Positions 44,641 to 48,042 of a stretch of 48,042 nucleotides of DNA are shown piece after piece. The notes under the pieces were generated by a model. It was not told the origin of the DNA. It was given only the letters and a program-made list of their open reading frames with translations, and made no database searches. The DNA lies in contig JH155841.1 in assembly GCA_000226015.1 (NCBI GenBank), forward strand, positions 28,470 through 76,511. The letters run 5' to 3'. The DNA is from Mnemiopsis leidyi. Its lineage: Eukaryota; Ctenophora; Tentaculata; Lobata; Bolinopsidae. Numbering within the stretch: position 1 is the stretch's first letter; the number at the start of each line of letters is the position of its first letter. A program made the translations under genes and the position numbers.

Positions 44641-47309
44641 CTAAAAAGCATCTAAGAAGGGAATGTCATCTGGTGGTGGGTTCTTCATATACTCTTCTAT
44701 CTCTGTCACGGTTCTGGGTACGTCACTGATAATCTCACAGCCGTCAGTAGTCACAATAAACACCTGGGAAGCCGGGTTGTGAACTGGGTGAAATAGTTTG
44801 ATAAGATTGCAGATAATCAGATAAACAGAAAAAACAGATAAACATGTCAATTAACCGCGATGGAAGAGTGAAAAATTACATAAAATTGAGTGAAAAACTT
44901 TGTATGGAAGCTTCCTTATTTTTAAAAAGTGGGATAAACAACAATCATTATTTCGTAAAGTATACAAGTTCTTGAACCCGAAATGAGTAGTGATTACCTC
45001 CTCAATACGAACTCCGCCTATACCGCGATACCTGTCAATCTCCGACTTAACCATGAACTTTCCTGAGAGTGAAAGTGAGAGCTGCTTTAATAAAGAACTG
45101 GCTATCCAGTCTTAGAGGTCTAACCAGCGTTAACTAGCTACATGTGCACTGGCTGGGAACTTCTTGACATTTTATTAAAAATTACCTGTTAAAACGTCTA
45201 AATGTCGTCTGAGGGTTAGACCTGTGTCATAAGTTAGTTGAATACTATACTATAGTACTACATAGAATGAAGAAATTGTTGCAACTGATATACTGTCAAC
45301 GTCGCTTATGATTGTTGTGACATCAAATGCATTATATTCAAACTTGTAAAGGCTCAAGTGACCATGATTAAGCCAGATGATCGAACGGGGATCGAACTGA
45401 AAGTTGCTAACTTCTTTTGAAGTCTGTATCATCCAAATTATATAATCACCTAACGTAAGCAATCACTTTAACGACTCTTCACAAAAACTATATTAAACAA
45501 CATTTGATTAAAACTTTCGGAATACCAGCCGATATCCAGGTTGAACATTGACCCATTATCGGTAGTTGGTACCATGTCTATGGGCGTGTTTACAGGAAAA
45601 TTAAATTGAGAAGTCTATATAGTAATTAGTAGTAGTAGGTACTACTACCTCTATTAGTAGTAGCTACTATACAGACACAATACTCATGTATGTAAGCTAT
45701 TTCTGCATGTCTTCTCTTTTTGTATTGTTTGATAGTTTTTTAATTGCTAACCTTCTAATGTTTAGGATACTCTGTATCAGTCGATGACGAGTACAAGTAT
45801 TTTATAGATGGGTTTGTGCATTGCAAGAGGAGCTTACTAACGTTACCCACCTCCTTGTACTGAATATTGTGATCAGCATGAGTTTATTACTCAAAGTTAT
45901 GTGTATCACTCGCTTCACTCAGAAAGTATACCTTGAGTAGGGTCGAGTAGGGCAGGGTCTAGTAACACGTCGTTGTAGTAACACCCTGGTTCAATTGTCA
46001 GCACCATGTTCTTCTCTAGCGGACACCACTCCAGATCGGGGTCGTACCTGTTTATTCTCATTTTACTTTTGCAGTGTTTTCTTTTACTTTCGCCTTAATC
46101 TTGAATCTGTCAATATGTGAATATATCATGAGGGTGTTAAACTTTACCAGTCGATATCCTTGGCTTGGGAATCACTCCAGCACCAGTAGGAAGCATTACC
46201 GCCAACATCATGCACATCACCTGTACAAATTCGGGTGTTGCTATAGAGATTTTGAGGTTGCTATAGAGATTTTGAGGTTGCTATGTAAATTTGGAGGTTG
46301 CTATAGAGATTTGGGGTTGCTATGGAGATTTGAGGTTGCTATAGAAATTTGGAGGTTGCTATAGAGATTTGGGGTTGCTATGGAGATTTGGAGGTTGCTA
46401 TAGAGATTTTGAGGTTGCTATAGAAATTTGGAGGTTGCTATAGAGATTTTGGGTTGTTATGGAGATTTGGGGTTGCCATAGAGATTAGGGGATTACTATA
46501 TGGAGATCAAGGAAGTATCAGGTAAGAGCTTGTTTTAGAGATTATTGAGCGAGATATGTTCAAGTGCGGGAAACTGACCGTTTAAGTGGTTTACTTTAAT
46601 CATCATATTTTACTGGACGGTTTAATGCCAGTCCGGGGTTACATCCAAGATTGCAAGAATTCATTACGGACACGATATTCTAATATCAAGTTACATAACG
46701 AGTAAGTGTAATACAGAAAACTTACCTCCGATAAAGTGGCCTATACCGTGAGGCATGAAAACTCGGTGGAGTTTAGCATCGTACATCTCGTCCACACTGC
46801 CCACTAAGAGTCCCTGCTCGACCAGGTTCCTCAGCAGAGCTCTGTAGCACACCATTCTCGCTTCCCGCCACGTAAACCCTGAGTTATAAGCGCTGAGTTA
46901 ATGAGTTATAAGCGCTGCAGTACTCTATTGCTTCTCACGAGACTACAATCATTTCTGTTGCAGCGAACAACAGAAAGTTTTACTCCTTACTGACCCTGCC
47001 TCTGGTCATCAGTGCGATGTCGTTTGTAAATTGTAAAAGCAGAATCTTATTAATCGTGAAACGACATTCTTCAGTTGTCTGTAAACTTTACCTGGCCTGA
47101 TTCTGTTAACTACGGTATGAACAGTGTCCAGAACCATCTCATAGGTAGTCCTCTGAACGTCAGTAAATTTCCCATTGACGGGGAAGGTGGAGGTGATGTC
47201 AGTAAGGTAACAATGATACTCCCCTCCCATGTCAAACAGGCAAAGATCTCCGTCTACGATCTGTTTGTCGTTGGGGGCGCTTTGTCCCCCGTAGTGGAGG
47301 ATTTTAGAC
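44641..47309 (-). CDS. PEPD: Prolidase (Xaa-Pro dipeptidase), C-terminal half
   Basis: A cytosolic metallopeptidase that splits dipeptides with C-terminal proline. Six exons: 47309-47092, 46878-46726, 46220-46148, 46047-45932, 45062-44998, 44763-44641. They encode 248 residues plus stop, all in phase. The catalytic 'pita-bread' domain is visible: ILHYGGQSAPND, then CLFDMGGEYHCYLTDIT with both metal-binding Asp residues, FMPHGIGHFIG with the metal-binding His, LTIEPGCYYND with the metal-binding Glu, and FRGFGGVRIEE-like RYRGIGGVRIEE with the last metal-binding Glu. All five metal ligands are present, so the enzyme should be active. The C-terminal tail SDVPRTVTEIEEYM matches the usual 'VPRTVEEIE' end. 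The upstream exons (N-terminal domain and about the first 240 residues) are not found before 48042, so the gene continues out of the window. The small exon 46220-46148 (GDVHDVGGNASYWCWS) is less conserved after the VHDVGG motif. Confidence 0.94.
46232..46500. repeat. Tandem repeat, about 19-bp unit, in a prolidase intron
   Basis: About 14 imperfect head-to-tail copies of GTTGCTATAGAGATTTGAG and variants. The array begins 11 bases upstream (in the gene's sense) of the acceptor for the exon 46220-46148, so its pyrimidine-rich minus strand forms the branch-point and polypyrimidine region of that splice site. Confidence 0.9.
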
Positions 47310-48042
47310 CTGTGAAAGTGGGAGGCGGATAAGTGCTTTGTTTTTATACGTCTTCGCCATGATTATGTGATTGTGACAAATAAGAAAAGGCTGAAGTTTA
47401 GTTTAGCTGAAGAACGGTCAATGGACGGTGGTTTAACTTACATTGCTCGGTTTAACTTACATTGCTCGGTTCAGGGTACTTTTTGTTATGTGATACAATC
47501 GCGAAAGTCAAGTACTGTTTAAAATTACTTGTGCCTATATTAATTTAAAAAACTGCGTCTCGACTCTTATGTAAAATCAGTTAAATCATAGTTGAGCCAA
47601 ATTTTGAGCTAAGACAAAGTGATAGCTCGTTATTCAGTCAACTGACCAAGGCCTCTATAAAATGTACTTTCCCAGAAATTTCATGATGATTCAACTTCAA
47701 GGCTGTTGTAAGACTTATCTTATTTCGCAATATCAAGAGCATTTAACCAATTTTAGAAAATGAAATTAACATTACTTCAATACCTTTTAGCTACAAAACT
47801 AGTAGTTTTGATAAAAGTTAGCTTGATCGAACAGATTGGTTGAGCGAATTTTGTAATTACATATCTTCAACACAAATTTAGACTCTCCTTATCGAGAAAA
47901 TGATAGGGTTAAGTTACTGGACTACTGGACTGTGTTCAAGAGTTACTGAACTGTGTTCGTTACTGTAGAGTGTAGCTGTAACTATGAGTGCGACTGTGAC
48001 TGTGACTGTGACTGTGACTGTGACTGTGACTGTGACTGTGAC
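47310..48042 (-). other. Prolidase intron running off the window
   Basis: The reading phase at 47309 requires an upstream exon, but none with prolidase sequence is visible here, so the stretch is treated as intron. It contains an 18-19 bp direct duplication ('tttaacttacattgctcgg', about 47431-47469) and ends in a hexanucleotide microsatellite. Confidence 0.6.
47992..48042. repeat. (GACTGT)n microsatellite at the window edge
   Basis: Eight uninterrupted GACTGT units run to the end of the window and probably continue past it. Less regular ACTGTG-type units precede it from about 47930. Confidence 0.95.

Overview
The window is animal nuclear DNA. It is AT-rich, and its genes are split into many short exons with GT..AG introns. 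They encode metazoan families: a receptor tyrosine kinase with signal peptide and transmembrane helix, two class A GPCRs, an ANTP/NKL-type homeobox gene, cytosolic prolidase and uroporphyrinogen-III synthase. Short inverted-repeat elements and SINE-like pieces fill the gaps. I cannot name the species. The divergence of the GPCR and homeobox proteins suggests an invertebrate, possibly from an early-branching lineage, but that is inference only.

Layout: (1) 1-2930 has no gene I can support and holds two MITE-like elements. (2) 2931-3653, plus strand: single-exon uroporphyrinogen-III synthase. (3) 10827-4157, minus strand: a 16-exon receptor tyrosine kinase with a split kinase domain, convergent with (2). 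(4) 10828-15773: mostly repeats. (5) 26443-15774, minus strand: a seven-exon class A GPCR with a 6.5-kb first intron. (6) 33264-34640, plus strand: an intronless paralog of that GPCR, divergently oriented. (7) 36554-37409: decayed ORF1-like remnant of a non-LTR retrotransposon. (8) 40122-38525, minus strand: a five-exon homeobox gene. (9) 40123-44640: intergenic, with a hAT-like MITE. (10) 47309-44641, minus strand: the last six exons of prolidase, whose N-terminal half lies beyond the window.

The exon models were built by hand from splice signals, reading phase and conserved motifs. All junctions keep phase, except that the last RTK junction is tentative and the first GPCR exon rests on splice phase and length alone. 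The genes do not form one pathway: UROS (heme) and prolidase (dipeptide turnover) are housekeeping, while the RTK, the GPCR pair and the homeobox gene are signalling and developmental genes. The most unusual points are the paired GPCRs, which share a His-Arg in place of the Asp-Arg of the DRY motif and differ completely in intron content; the RTK with HRDLAADN instead of HRDLAARN and an unfamiliar ectodomain; and the divergent Hex-like homeodomain protein.
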